From the NCBI GenBank assembly GCA_016784445.1, contig JADHUR010000005.1:1-36648 (forward strand): 36,648 nucleotides of DNA, written 5' to 3'. The notes under the pieces are model-generated. The model worked only from the letters and a program-made list of their open reading frames with translations. It was not told the DNA's origin and did not search any database. Both the position numbers and the translations under genes were made by a program. Shown here one piece after another: positions 1 to 8,985 of this stretch. Position 1 is the stretch's first letter, and every line of letters begins with the position of its first letter. The DNA is from Patescibacteria group bacterium. Lineage in GTDB: Bacteria; Patescibacteriota; Patescibacteriia; UBA1558.

Positions 1-34
1 AAACCACCTTTTAATTAAGGTGGTTTTTTTATTT
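1..34. terminator. bidirectional intrinsic terminator hairpin
   Basis: AAACCACCTTttaaTTAAGGTGGTTTTTTT: inverted repeat followed by a T tract. Confidence 0.75.
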
Positions 35-106
35 AGTATATTTACAGCAATGTAGTGGCCCTTTTCTTATTTGCCCGCCTATATATCACCGTGGTAAAAT
101 GCTTTT

Positions 107-271
107 ATGAATATACTTAAAATAGTACTATTTATCATATTAATAGGCCTTGGCATTCTAATGTTTATATATGCAGAAATAGACGATAGTCCCGGGGGTC
201 AGTTAATAGGAGTAATGGTAAGTGCTATAGGTGTAATTGGGATTATTAAAGGTTGGAAAGCTACTAAATAA
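107..271 (+). CDS. small membrane protein, 54 aa
   Basis: ATG..TAA: MNILKIVLFIILIGLGILMFIYAEIDDSPGGQLIGVMVSAIGVIGIIKGWKATK; two hydrophobic segments; below the ORF-track cutoff. Confidence 0.45.
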   Translation: MNILKIVLFIILIGLGILMFIYAEIDDSPGGQLIGVMVSAIGVIGIIKGWKATK

Positions 272-326
272 TGACAATATTCCATTCTAGTGCTAAAATA
301 TAACAATTAAGAAGTAATATAAATAT

Positions 327-1082
327 ATGGACAATGAGGTTAAAAATGGATCAGAAATTAAGGAAACAGAGGTAATTAATGATTCAGTAGAAGAAGTTTT
401 AGGTAAAAAGAAGAAAACTAGTATTAAACCAATATTTACTGGTTTGATAGTAATATTAATAGTTGTAATAATTGGTATAGTTTCAATTGCTAGTAATATG
501 TTCGGTGTTAAAGAAGTATCTGTAGCTTCTGTAAACAGTGAAAGTATTACACAATTAGCTCTAGATAGTTTCTATACTCAACAAGAAGCAGCTTATCAAG
601 CGCAAGGTCTTGATATTAATGATCCTGAGCAATTAAAAGCAGCAAAACAGCAAGCTTTAGATAATCTAATTAATCAAACATTATTATTACAAGCAGCTAC
701 AGCTGATGGTATTATTATTACAGATGAAGATGTACAAAGTGAATATGATAGAACAGTTAGTCAATTTGAAAGTGATGAAGCTTTACAGACAGCTCTTATA
801 GAAAATAATTTAACAATTGAATTGCTTAAGAATAATATTCTCACACAATTAACCATTCAGGGATATTTAGCTACTCGTGTAGATGAAAATGTTACTGTAA
901 CAGAAGAAGAGATACAAGCACTTTATGATCAATATGTAGCAGGTGGTTCTAATATACCAGCCTTAGAAGAAGTTAAGACTCAATTGGGTGATCAGATTAA
1001 ACAACAGAAGTTAGATTCACAGGTAGGAGCTATTATTGAAGCTTTAAAGGATACTGCTGAAATAGAGTTATACTTGGAATAA
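327..1082 (+). CDS. membrane-anchored SurA N-terminal-like / peptidyl-prolyl isomerase-type chaperone
   Basis: N-terminal TM, then SurA_N-like helical pattern (VNSESIT..L..FY..Q..Y..QG.D..D...L...KQQALDNLINQTLLLQAA). Confidence 0.65.
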   Translation: MDNEVKNGSEIKETEVINDSVEEVLGKKKKTSIKPIFTGLIVILIVVIIGIVSIASNMFGVKEVSVASVNSESITQLALDSFYTQQEAAYQAQGLDINDPEQLKAAKQQALDNLINQTLLLQAATADGIIITDEDVQSEYDRTVSQFESDEALQTALIENNLTIELLKNNILTQLTIQGYLATRVDENVTVTEEEIQALYDQYVAGGSNIPALEEVKTQLGDQIKQQKLDSQVGAIIEALKDTAEIELYLE

Positions 1083-1102
1083 TATATAATATTCAATATA
1101 AG

Positions 1103-1130
1103 AAACCATTCCACCAGAGAGTGGTTTTTT
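1103..1130 (+). terminator. intrinsic terminator after SurA-like gene
   Basis: CCACcagagaGTGGTTTTTTATT. Confidence 0.6.
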
Positions 1131-1137
1131 ATTTATT

Positions 1138-1195
1138 AAAAAAACCACCTATTTTCATAGATGATCTTATAACTACCTTTTACAAAAGACATTCA
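1138..1195 (-). repeat. copy 1 of an about 58-bp imperfect direct repeat containing a G-U-rich terminator hairpin
   Basis: aaaaaaaCCACCTATtTTCATAGATGATCTTataaCTaCCTTTtACAaaAGaACATTCA-type match to 1893-1949. Confidence 0.6.
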
Positions 1196-1214
1196 CGCTA
1201 CATTACGGGGCAAT

Positions 1215-1243
1215 AAAAAAGAGCCCTATTTTAGCGGCTCTTT
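1215..1243. terminator. bidirectional intrinsic terminator
   Basis: AAAAGAGCC ctattttagc GGCTCTTTT. Confidence 0.75.
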
Positions 1244-1247
1244 TAAT

Positions 1248-1826
1248 TTATACGTTTTTTCTATAGCGTTCAGTCATTCGAGACTTTTCATCGTGAATGG
1301 TTATGAATATTCCCATCTCTTTTCTTAAATCATCCACATCTGTTGGACTTTCTATGGGAAATGATCTTGCCTCACCAGATTTAGTATCTTTGTAGTACTG
1401 AGTTCCATACATCTGTTTTTTTCCTTGTGTTAACAGCATCTTATCAATTATATGAGCCTTAATCTCACCAGGAAAATCACATTGCTCAGTACAATTTTTT
1501 TGTAAATCGGGGTCATCTAACTGTTGTTGTATTAATACACCAAATAAGTGCATCCCCTCTTCACCGATCATTTTCTGAGTCGGATATCCAAATCTCTCAA
1601 TCAACCTTTTGATCTTTGAATTATGAACTTCATTAATTATATATACCAGAGCATTTGCTGTAGTAAAATTAATTTTGTTAAAAGTGTCCTTAAATCCAAA
1701 TCTTTCTACATCTATTTGAAATAGTGACTCTTGTGTAGATTGGTTCTTAGCTCCAGAAAACTGTAAACCCTGATCAATATCTGCCATCTCCTTTATTTTG
1801 TTAAATAACCACTTATTGCTTACCAT
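1248..1826 (-). CDS. DUF6624-like protein, 192 aa
   Basis: RFGYPTQKMIGEEG...LIQQQLDDPDLQK...KMLLTQGKKQMYGTQ matches the DUF6624 pattern as I recall it; strong AGGAGG SD upstream. Confidence 0.6.
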   Translation of the reverse strand: MVSNKWLFNKIKEMADIDQGLQFSGAKNQSTQESLFQIDVERFGFKDTFNKINFTTANALVYIINEVHNSKIKRLIERFGYPTQKMIGEEGMHLFGVLIQQQLDDPDLQKNCTEQCDFPGEIKAHIIDKMLLTQGKKQMYGTQYYKDTKSGEARSFPIESPTDVDDLRKEMGIFITIHDEKSRMTERYRKNV

Positions 1827-1892
1827 ATTATTCCTCCTATTAACTATTTAATTACACCTCAAACTTAGCATATTTACTTTATAGAAGTCAAT

Positions 1893-1949
1893 AAAAAACC
1901 ACCTATATTCATAGATGATCTTTTGGCTCCCTTTCACAGAGAACATTCA
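1893..1949 (-). repeat. copy 2 of the imperfect direct repeat; on minus strand an intrinsic terminator AAGATCATCTAT-GAAT-ATAGGTGGTTTTTT
   Basis: aligned by eye with 1138-1195; stem continuous when G-U pairs are allowed. Confidence 0.6.
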
Positions 1950-1951
1950 AG

Positions 1952-2458
1952 TTAAATTTCAATTATATCTTGATTCTCCAACTTAACAACTTCCAATAAG
2001 GAACGTTTATGAAACTTAACCTTATGCTTTTCAAAATTAATAAAAACAGTTTTATTATAAACATTATCATCCTCTAGTCCGTCCCAAATGATCTTGTACT
2101 TCTCAACAAAGATATCAAAATCTTCACCAACCACTATTTCTATATGTTCTAGACCACTTAAATAAGTATTCGCCTTCTGTGGCGCAGGCAACTCAATCAT
2201 TAGAATTGAATATTGTTTAAAAACTAACGGCTCTTTAAGTATAAATTTAGCTATGAGTCTATCATGATAAACATTTTCAATAATATGAGTACTAAAAGAC
2301 CGTAGAGATTCTTTTACGGTCTCATACTCATTAAGTGTCTCAGTTCTAAAACATATATGATCGATAGGATAATTAGCAATATCTATATTAGATTTTGCTA
2401 GACTATCGAGTAAATCTTTTAAAAAAGATTTATAATCACCTATTACATCTTCTATCAT
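1952..2458 (-). CDS. YecM-like VOC-superfamily protein
   Basis: PIDHICFRTETLNEYE...LIAKF...IELPAPQKANTYLSGLEHIEIV resembles the YecM metal-binding fold pattern. Confidence 0.6.
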   Translation of the reverse strand: MIEDVIGDYKSFLKDLLDSLAKSNIDIANYPIDHICFRTETLNEYETVKESLRSFSTHIIENVYHDRLIAKFILKEPLVFKQYSILMIELPAPQKANTYLSGLEHIEIVVGEDFDIFVEKYKIIWDGLEDDNVYNKTVFINFEKHKVKFHKRSLLEVVKLENQDIIEI

Positions 2459-2502
2459 GAATAAATCTTATCATAAGTTCAAGCTCAATTAAAGGGTAAC
2501 AA

Positions 2503-2533
2503 AAAAAGCTCAATAAAATTGGGCTTCTTTTGA
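2503..2533. terminator. intrinsic terminator-like hairpin
   Basis: AGCTCAATaaaATTGGGCT flanked by A and T tracts. Confidence 0.55.
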
Positions 2534-2694
2534 TTGGCTCCAAGTTGTGAATGAAGTTAGAACGGAAATTAAACATGAATGCTAAATAATCACTAATAAA
2601 AATGCACTACTTTTTAAATAGAGATTTTTTTAAAAAAATTTTATCTAAAAAACTTTTTAAAAATAAAAAGTGGGAATAATATTATACCCCCACT

Positions 2695-3258
2695 TTAAAT
2701 TAGTATTATGTCACGTAACTTCTCCTTTTTTATCAATACAGGTAATTTTTGTTCTAGCAGGTATCCTTCAGGAAAAGATATCATATAAAAATATGTATCC
2801 TGTGGACCAATTTGTACCGCAACCTTACCCCTTAACATCAAACTACATTTTTCCTGATATATACAAAGCTGATTAAGAGAGCTGATTTCTTGTGCGGAAT
2901 AAACAATTTGATATAATCCTTCGTAATTAGCAGGTTCAAGGATGGCAATTTTTTGCCAACCAAAGTTGGTCTCCCACAATAATCTCAGGATACCACCTCT
3001 TCGTGAATGTGCGTTGAAATCTGCTGGTATCAGAGTACCCCTTATCTTACTAATTGGTGTATTATATTTCCTCCAATGCCAGAAATGTGATTCTTTCTTC
3101 GAAAAAGGTTCCCAAAATAATTTTAACAATGGCCAAATAAGATAATCTAGACAGTGCTTTGGATGTGTCTTCAATACAAACTCCTGTTTTAAATTAATAA
3201 ATTGTAAAAGTATTTTTAATATATAATAATACTTTAGTATTAGTGTTTTGTCAAGCAT
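2695..3258 (-). CDS. hypothetical protein, 187 aa, Trp-rich
   Basis: long ORF in intergenic space; no recognised family. Confidence 0.5.
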   Translation of the reverse strand: MLDKTLILKYYYILKILLQFINLKQEFVLKTHPKHCLDYLIWPLLKLFWEPFSKKESHFWHWRKYNTPISKIRGTLIPADFNAHSRRGGILRLLWETNFGWQKIAILEPANYEGLYQIVYSAQEISSLNQLCIYQEKCSLMLRGKVAVQIGPQDTYFYMISFPEGYLLEQKLPVLIKKEKLRDIILI

Positions 3259-3298
3259 AAGTACTAAAAAACAGCTAATCTTAGCTGTTTTAAAAGTC

Positions 3299-3373
3299 TG
3301 GCTCCGGGAGTAGGACTCGAACCTACGACATCGTGATTAACAGTCACGCGTTCTACCACTGAACTATCCCGGA
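3299..3373 (-). tRNA. tRNA-Asn (GTT), CCA encoded
   Basis: TCCGGGATAGTTCAGTGGTAGAACGCGTGACTGTTAATCACGATGTCGTAGGTTCGAGTCCTACTCCCGGAGCCA on minus strand. Confidence 0.96.
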
Positions 3374-3379
3374 ATAAAT

Positions 3380-3404
3380 AAAAACCGGCCCTCGCAGGCC
3401 GGTT
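3380..3404 (-). terminator. GC-rich intrinsic terminator upstream of tRNA-Asn
   Basis: AACCGGCC tgcgag GGCCGGTTTTTAT on minus strand. Confidence 0.75.
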
Positions 3405-3529
3405 ATCTAACTAATAGGAAATCCGCCTGCGTTAACTGCCGGTATTATTATTATTCAATTTTGCGGATTGTAATTTCATACTAAATATATATTAACAGTA
3501 AATGCTAATAATGTCAAATAGTGTTTAAT

Positions 3530-4288
3530 TTACTTAATTTCAAAGACAAGTGTTACATTAACAGTTACTTCCATTTCACCTGTAGCTATATCTGGAATTG
3601 GTCCGCCACCACCCATGCCTACAGCAGATTCAGCATAAGCAAAATCATTTCTATACATTGGTGTAGGATTTGAAGATTCATAGATATTTACTATCTTACC
3701 TAGTCTAATACCAGCTGCATCTGCTATTGCTTGAGCTTTATCCTTAGCTTTAGCTATTGCATCTTCTCTAGCAGCAGCTTGAAGTTCATCTTGATCATCT
3801 ATTGTAAAATTTACATTACCAATTTGATTAGCACCTACAGTAGAAACAGCTTCTACAATCTCACCTATTTGTTCTAAATCCCTAATCTTTACAGTAGCTG
3901 CTTGGTATAGCTCATAACCAATTAGATCACGAATACCATCTTCCCTACCATAACTATATGTAGGATTAAGATTATATTGTGTTGTTTTAACATCTTTATC
4001 TTCTACTCCAAGTTCCTCTAATTCTGCCATAACAGCATTCATCTTTTCAGTACCAGCTTTTGTAGCACCAACCGCTTCTTCATGTCTTTCTGTTTGAACA
4101 CCAAAAGATATTGTTGCAATATCTGGTTTAGCGAATACTTCACCTTCTGCAGATACTGACATTTGATTATCTGATCCAGAAACTATTTTCTCACGAAGAA
4201 CAGATACTATTCCTAAAGCAAAGATTCCAATAATTACTAGTAGTACTAGTATAAACTTTGGATCATTTAACTTACACTCTTTTTCCAT
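3530..4288 (-). CDS. SIMPL domain (DUF541) protein, membrane anchored
   Basis: VSAEGEVFAKPDIATISFGVQTE...ARE DAIAKAKDKAQAIADAAGIRLGKIVNI typical of SIMPL proteins. Confidence 0.9.
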   Translation of the reverse strand: MEKECKLNDPKFILVLLVIIGIFALGIVSVLREKIVSGSDNQMSVSAEGEVFAKPDIATISFGVQTERHEEAVGATKAGTEKMNAVMAELEELGVEDKDVKTTQYNLNPTYSYGREDGIRDLIGYELYQAATVKIRDLEQIGEIVEAVSTVGANQIGNVNFTIDDQDELQAAAREDAIAKAKDKAQAIADAAGIRLGKIVNIYESSNPTPMYRNDFAYAESAVGMGGGGPIPDIATGEMEVTVNVTLVFEIK

Positions 4289-4295
4289 ATATTTT

Positions 4296-6950
4296 TTAAT
4301 TAGTTATTAAGGCTCGTTTATGACGAGCAATGAATATATATTTTATTAATTCGATTAATATTATAACAATAAAACTAGTAAATAGCACTATGCCCCATTC
4401 TATAAAGTTTAAAGCTGTTGTTCTAAGCACTTTTTGGAAGAATGGTATATATAATGCAGCTACTTGAATGATAAATCCACCAGCAACAGCTAGTAGTAAA
4501 AACTTATTAGCAAAGAAACCTTTGTGTATAATTGAATGTCTTAGTGATCTACAACTAAACACATATAGCAATGAATCTACACCAAGAGTGGCAAATACAA
4601 GAGAACGAGCAAGGGATAAATCTCCGGTATGGGTATAATAGAGATGGAAGATTATTAAACTAGAAATTGCTGTAACAATAGATATTGTTGATATTAAAAT
4701 ATTTCTTTCCACATCAAGAATTGGCTTCTGTCTTTCTTGAGGAGGCTCTGACATAATTTCCTTTTCTTCTGGTTCTACAGTGAGTGCCATATTAGGAAAA
4801 CCATCTGTAACAAGATTTATCCATAAAATCTGAGCTGGTAATAATGGTAATGGCCAACCCAAGATGAGTGAACCCATAATCAATAAAACTTCAGAGAATG
4901 AATCTGAAAGTAAATAAAGTATTACTTTCTTAATATTATCATATATTACTCTACCCTGTTCTACAGCTGCTGCAATGGCTGAATAATTATTATTAATCAG
5001 TACAAGGTCAGCTGTTTCTTTAGCAATATCTGTACCAGAGCCTAGCGCTACACCAATATCTGCTTGTTTAAGCGCTGGAGCGTCATTTATGCCGTCTCCT
5101 GTCATTGCAACTACCTCACCATGACTTTGTAAAGCTTTCACTATTCGAAGCTTATCGTGGGGCGAAACACGAGCATAAATAACTATTTTCTTTACAATAC
5201 GAGCTAGTTCAATATCACTCATATTAAGCATATCTTTTCCCTCAACAATTCCCTCTTTACCAATTTTAAGCCCAAGGTCTTCAGCTATAGCTCTGGCTGT
5301 ATCTTTATTGTCTCCTGTAATAATTACTGTTCTAACACCAGCCTTACCAATTAAATGAAGTGTCTTTTTTGTATCTGGTCTTAATGGATCTTTCATGGCA
5401 AGAAAACCAACTATTATTAATTTATCTAAGGCTGTTTCTTCATCAAGTTCAGGTCCTAGCTTTTCTTCTTTATAAGCAACAGCTACTACTCTTAACTTTT
5501 TCTTAGCGAGCCTTGAAAGCTTTGCCTTAAGTTCTTTCCTGGTCTTTGGTGTAAGCTTTATTATCACCCCATCTTTATCTACTCTATTAGAAGCCTCTAA
5601 AAGATACTCTGGTGCACCCTTAAAATATACAACCTTTTTTGTCTTAGATAACTTATGTGCTGTTGCCATATATTTATTAGCAGACTCAAAAGGTATTTCA
5701 TCAATTCTTGGCATATTCTTTTCTAAGTTCTGTCTTTGCAAACCAAGCTGAGAGCCAGCAAGAAGTAATGCCTTTTCTGTAGCAGAGCCAATTGCTCTAC
5801 CCTCTCTATCAAACTCTGCATTATTACAAATTGTAGCAATCTTAAGTGCTGTAATAACAGATAATGAGGAGGATAAACTTTTCTTAATATTAAAATCAAA
5901 TTCTTGACCAGCTGTTACTACATTAACTACCCTCATTTCACCCTCTGTTAAGGTGCCAGTTTTATCTGTACAAATAACTGTTGTACTACCAAGTGTTTCA
6001 GCGGCAACTAGTCTTTTAACAAGTGCTTTCTTCTTAAGTATTCTTTGCATACCAATAGCAAGAATAACAGTAACAGCAACAGCAAGACCTTCTGGAATAG
6101 CAGATACAGCTATAGCTACCGCTGTATTAAACATCAAAACCATATCATTACCATAAGCGACACCTATACCAAATATAGCTAAACATACAAACAAAATAAA
6201 AACTCCTAACTTTCTACTAAACTTATCTAATTTCTTTTGAAGTGGTGTTGCTTCATCTTCTGTCTCTTTGAGTAGCTTTGCTATCTTACCAATTTCAGTA
6301 TTTATACCAGTTGCTATTACAATTGCTTTGCCAAGACCATGAGACACTAATGTACTCATATATAGCATATTCTTTCTATCTGCGAGTGCTAATCCTTTAG
6401 ACATTCTATCTATTGTCTTATCTACCGGTGCTGCTTCTCCAGTAAGGGCTGCTTCTGCTACTTCTAAGTCATGTGCTTCAATAAGTCTAGCATCTGCTGG
6501 TATTCTATCTCCCGCTTTTAAAAAAATAATATCTCCTGGTACAAGATCCGTAGCATTTATTGTCTTTTTACCACCATCTCTTAAAACAAGAGCACGAGCA
6601 ACAATAACTGACTGCAATTTCTGCAAAGCTTTCTGTGCTTTACCTTCTTGAATAAATCCAATAATTACATTTAGAAATACAGCTACAAATATAATATATG
6701 CATCAACATGTTCGCCCAAGAACATACTAACAATACCAGCCATTAATAGAATATATATTAAAGCACTTTTAAACTGACCGAAGAAAACAGCTATTCGTGT
6801 CAATCTCTTACCTCTTGGTAAAATATTTAATCCAATTGCTTTAATTCTTTTTTTAGCTTCTGCTGTACTCAAACCTTCTACAGTTGAATGAAGTCGTCTA
6901 TATACAACATTAATACCAAAGCTATGCCATGTAATGTTAGTTTTATCCAT
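4296..6950 (-). CDS. P-type cation-transporting ATPase (Ca2+-ATPase-like)
   Basis: DKTGTLTEGEM, TGDNKDTARAIA, MTGDGINDAPALKQADIGVA, PEGL, NLVTDGFPNMAL. Confidence 0.95.
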   Translation of the reverse strand: MDKTNITWHSFGINVVYRRLHSTVEGLSTAEAKKRIKAIGLNILPRGKRLTRIAVFFGQFKSALIYILLMAGIVSMFLGEHVDAYIIFVAVFLNVIIGFIQEGKAQKALQKLQSVIVARALVLRDGGKKTINATDLVPGDIIFLKAGDRIPADARLIEAHDLEVAEAALTGEAAPVDKTIDRMSKGLALADRKNMLYMSTLVSHGLGKAIVIATGINTEIGKIAKLLKETEDEATPLQKKLDKFSRKLGVFILFVCLAIFGIGVAYGNDMVLMFNTAVAIAVSAIPEGLAVAVTVILAIGMQRILKKKALVKRLVAAETLGSTTVICTDKTGTLTEGEMRVVNVVTAGQEFDFNIKKSLSSSLSVITALKIATICNNAEFDREGRAIGSATEKALLLAGSQLGLQRQNLEKNMPRIDEIPFESANKYMATAHKLSKTKKVVYFKGAPEYLLEASNRVDKDGVIIKLTPKTRKELKAKLSRLAKKKLRVVAVAYKEEKLGPELDEETALDKLIIVGFLAMKDPLRPDTKKTLHLIGKAGVRTVIITGDNKDTARAIAEDLGLKIGKEGIVEGKDMLNMSDIELARIVKKIVIYARVSPHDKLRIVKALQSHGEVVAMTGDGINDAPALKQADIGVALGSGTDIAKETADLVLINNNYSAIAAAVEQGRVIYDNIKKVILYLLSDSFSEVLLIMGSLILGWPLPLLPAQILWINLVTDGFPNMALTVEPEEKEIMSEPPQERQKPILDVERNILISTISIVTAISSLIIFHLYYTHTGDLSLARSLVFATLGVDSLLYVFSCRSLRHSIIHKGFFANKFLLLAVAGGFIIQVAALYIPFFQKVLRTTALNFIEWGIVLFTSFIVIILIELIKYIFIARHKRALITN

Positions 6951-7055
6951 AAATATATGTTAATTTAAAATAATTATAACAGAATTAGCTGTTTTTGACG
7001 ACTTAATGCTTGACATAGAATTAAATTTTGCATATAATACTAGCGTTATTTTCAT

Positions 7056-7132
7056 GCGCGCATAGCTCAGCCTGGTAGAGCAACTGCCTTTTAAGCAGAT
7101 GGTCGGGGGTTCAAATCCCTCTGCGCGTACCA
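7056..7132 (+). tRNA. tRNA-Lys (TTT), CCA encoded
   Basis: GCGCGCATAGCTCAGCCTGGTAGAGCAACTGCCTTTTAAGCAGATGGTCGGGGGTTCAAATCCCTCTGCGCGTACCA. Confidence 0.97.
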
Positions 7133-7137
7133 GATTC

Positions 7138-7164
7138 TATAGCCTCTAGTGGGCTATTTTTTTG
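7138..7164 (+). terminator. intrinsic terminator after tRNA-Lys
   Basis: ATAGCCtctagtGGGCTATTTTTTT. Confidence 0.8.
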
Positions 7165-7252
7165 TTAATAATAGGGGGACAATGTATGCATAAAAAAACA
7201 CTGGACTTATTACCCTTTTTTGGTAAAATACATAAGCTATTAAAGAATATCT

Positions 7253-8638
7253 ATGGTTGAACAAATAATTAAATTACCACCGCAAAATGTAGAAGCTGAG
7301 CAGTCTGTGCTTGGTTCTTTACTTATAGATAAAGAAGCTATTACTAAGGTTGTAAATCTTGTAGCACCAGATGATTTCTATAAAGATGCTCATAGATTTA
7401 TATTTGAATCCATTTTAGAATTATTTGAAAAACGTGAACCAATAGATACACTATCTCTTGCTAATCTATTAACAGATAAGGGTCATTTAGATAAAATTGG
7501 TGGAAAGAGTTACTTAGCGTCATTATCTAATGCCGTACCAACTGCTTCTAATGTTGCTTCCTATGCAGAGATAGTTCAAAAGAAATCTACTTTAAGAAAA
7601 TTAATTAAAGCAGCAGCAGATATTGCTTCCATGGGATATGATGAGGCAAGTGAAATAGATTCACTACTGGACCAGTCTGAACAAAAGCTATTTAATATTT
7701 CACAAAGATTCCTTAAAGAAGAATTTACACCAATTAAAAGTGTTTTGCATGGTACATTTGATCGTATTGATGAATTACATAAAGGAGCTGGGCAAATTAG
7801 AGGTCTTCCTACTGGTTTTAAAGATTTAGACAATTTACTTGCAGGCCTTCAGAGCTCTGACCTTGTTATTTTAGCTGCTCGTCCTTCTGTTGGTAAAACT
7901 ACACTTGCACTGGATATGGCTAGACATATTGCTATAGATCATAAAAAGAATGTTGGTATATTCTCACTAGAGATGAGCAAGGAACAATTAGTAGATAGAT
8001 TACTTTGTGCTCAAGCAGATGTTTCTTTATGGAAGATGAGAACTGGTAAATTATCTGACAAGGGTAATGATGATGATTTCCCACGAATAGGACAAGCAAT
8101 GGGAGTATTATCTGAAGCGCAAATATTTATTGATGACTCTGCTTCTTGTAATATTATGGAGATTAGAACAAAAGCTAGACGTCTTAAGATGGAATATGGT
8201 TTAGATCTTATGATTGTTGACTATATTCAGCTTATGGAAGGTCGTAGCTCTCATGGAGATAATCGTGTTCAAGAAATTGCAGAAATTAGTCGTGCCTTAA
8301 AGAGTATTGCTCGTGAATTAGATATTCCTGTTCTAGCATTATCTCAATTGTCTCGTGCGGTAGAATCAACTAAGCCAGCTGTTCCTAAACTTTCTCACTT
8401 AAGAGATTCTGGATCTATTGAGCAGGATGCTGACGTTGTAATGTTTATCTATAGAAAAGCTGCAGATAGAAATTATCGTTTAGAAGATCTTACTCCAGAA
8501 GAATTAACCTCTGCTGAAGTACATATTGCAAAACATAGAAATGGTCCAACTGGTATGGTTAAGCTATTCTTTGATACTAATCCAGTTAGTTTTAAACCTG
8601 TTGCTAAAGAACGCTATGATATTCCCCCAGAATTTTAA
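7253..8638 (+). CDS. dnaB: replicative DNA helicase DnaB
   Basis: LPPQNVEAEQSVLGSLL, ARPSVGKTTLALDMARH, IVDYIQLM, LSQLSRAVE, LRDSGSIEQDADVVMF. Confidence 0.97.
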   Translation: MVEQIIKLPPQNVEAEQSVLGSLLIDKEAITKVVNLVAPDDFYKDAHRFIFESILELFEKREPIDTLSLANLLTDKGHLDKIGGKSYLASLSNAVPTASNVASYAEIVQKKSTLRKLIKAAADIASMGYDEASEIDSLLDQSEQKLFNISQRFLKEEFTPIKSVLHGTFDRIDELHKGAGQIRGLPTGFKDLDNLLAGLQSSDLVILAARPSVGKTTLALDMARHIAIDHKKNVGIFSLEMSKEQLVDRLLCAQADVSLWKMRTGKLSDKGNDDDFPRIGQAMGVLSEAQIFIDDSASCNIMEIRTKARRLKMEYGLDLMIVDYIQLMEGRSSHGDNRVQEIAEISRALKSIARELDIPVLALSQLSRAVESTKPAVPKLSHLRDSGSIEQDADVVMFIYRKAADRNYRLEDLTPEELTSAEVHIAKHRNGPTGMVKLFFDTNPVSFKPVAKERYDIPPEF

Positions 8639-8690
8639 GCCGCCCCAAAAATTCGTCGCAAGGCTCCTCAGTTTTCGGGGGACCCCGACT
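8639..8690 (+). other. GC-rich structured intergenic element with two competing hairpins
   Basis: CCCCAAAA(8643-8650)/TTTTcGGGG(8672-8680) competes with TCGGG-GGAC-CCCGA(8675-8688). Confidence 0.4.
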
Positions 8691-8714
8691 ATTAATAAAT
8701 AATATATAAACCCC

Positions 8715-8984
8715 ATGTCAATGTTTTCTAAACTTGGTGATTTAAAAGAAATGAAGAACCAAGCACAAGCTATGCAAGCAATGCTAGCTCAAGAGCAAAT
8801 TACCGAAGAATATAAAGGGATTACTATTACAATGAATGGTAATCAAGAAATATTAGATATAGTATTATCTGATGATGCTTTTAATAATAAAGAAGAATTA
8901 AGTAATAATTTAAAAACAGCCTTTGCGGGTGCTATTAAAAAAGTACAAAGATTAATGGCTAGCAAATTAGATGGAATGATGTAA
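8715..8984 (+). CDS. ybaB: YbaB/EbfC nucleoid-associated protein
   Basis: 89 aa, upstream of recR, YbaB pattern (ITITMNGNQEILDIVLSDD). Confidence 0.85.
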   Translation: MSMFSKLGDLKEMKNQAQAMQAMLAQEQITEEYKGITITMNGNQEILDIVLSDDAFNNKEELSNNLKTAFAGAIKKVQRLMASKLDGMM

Positions 8985-8985
8985 T

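Noticed and set aside
2670-3145. plus-strand ORFs of 68 and 67 aa opposite the 187-aa gene
   Set aside because: Shorter, no SD or family signal; the minus-strand ORF is the better candidate.
7576-7833. minus-strand 85-aa ORF inside dnaB
   Set aside because: Overlaps a well-supported DnaB reading frame.
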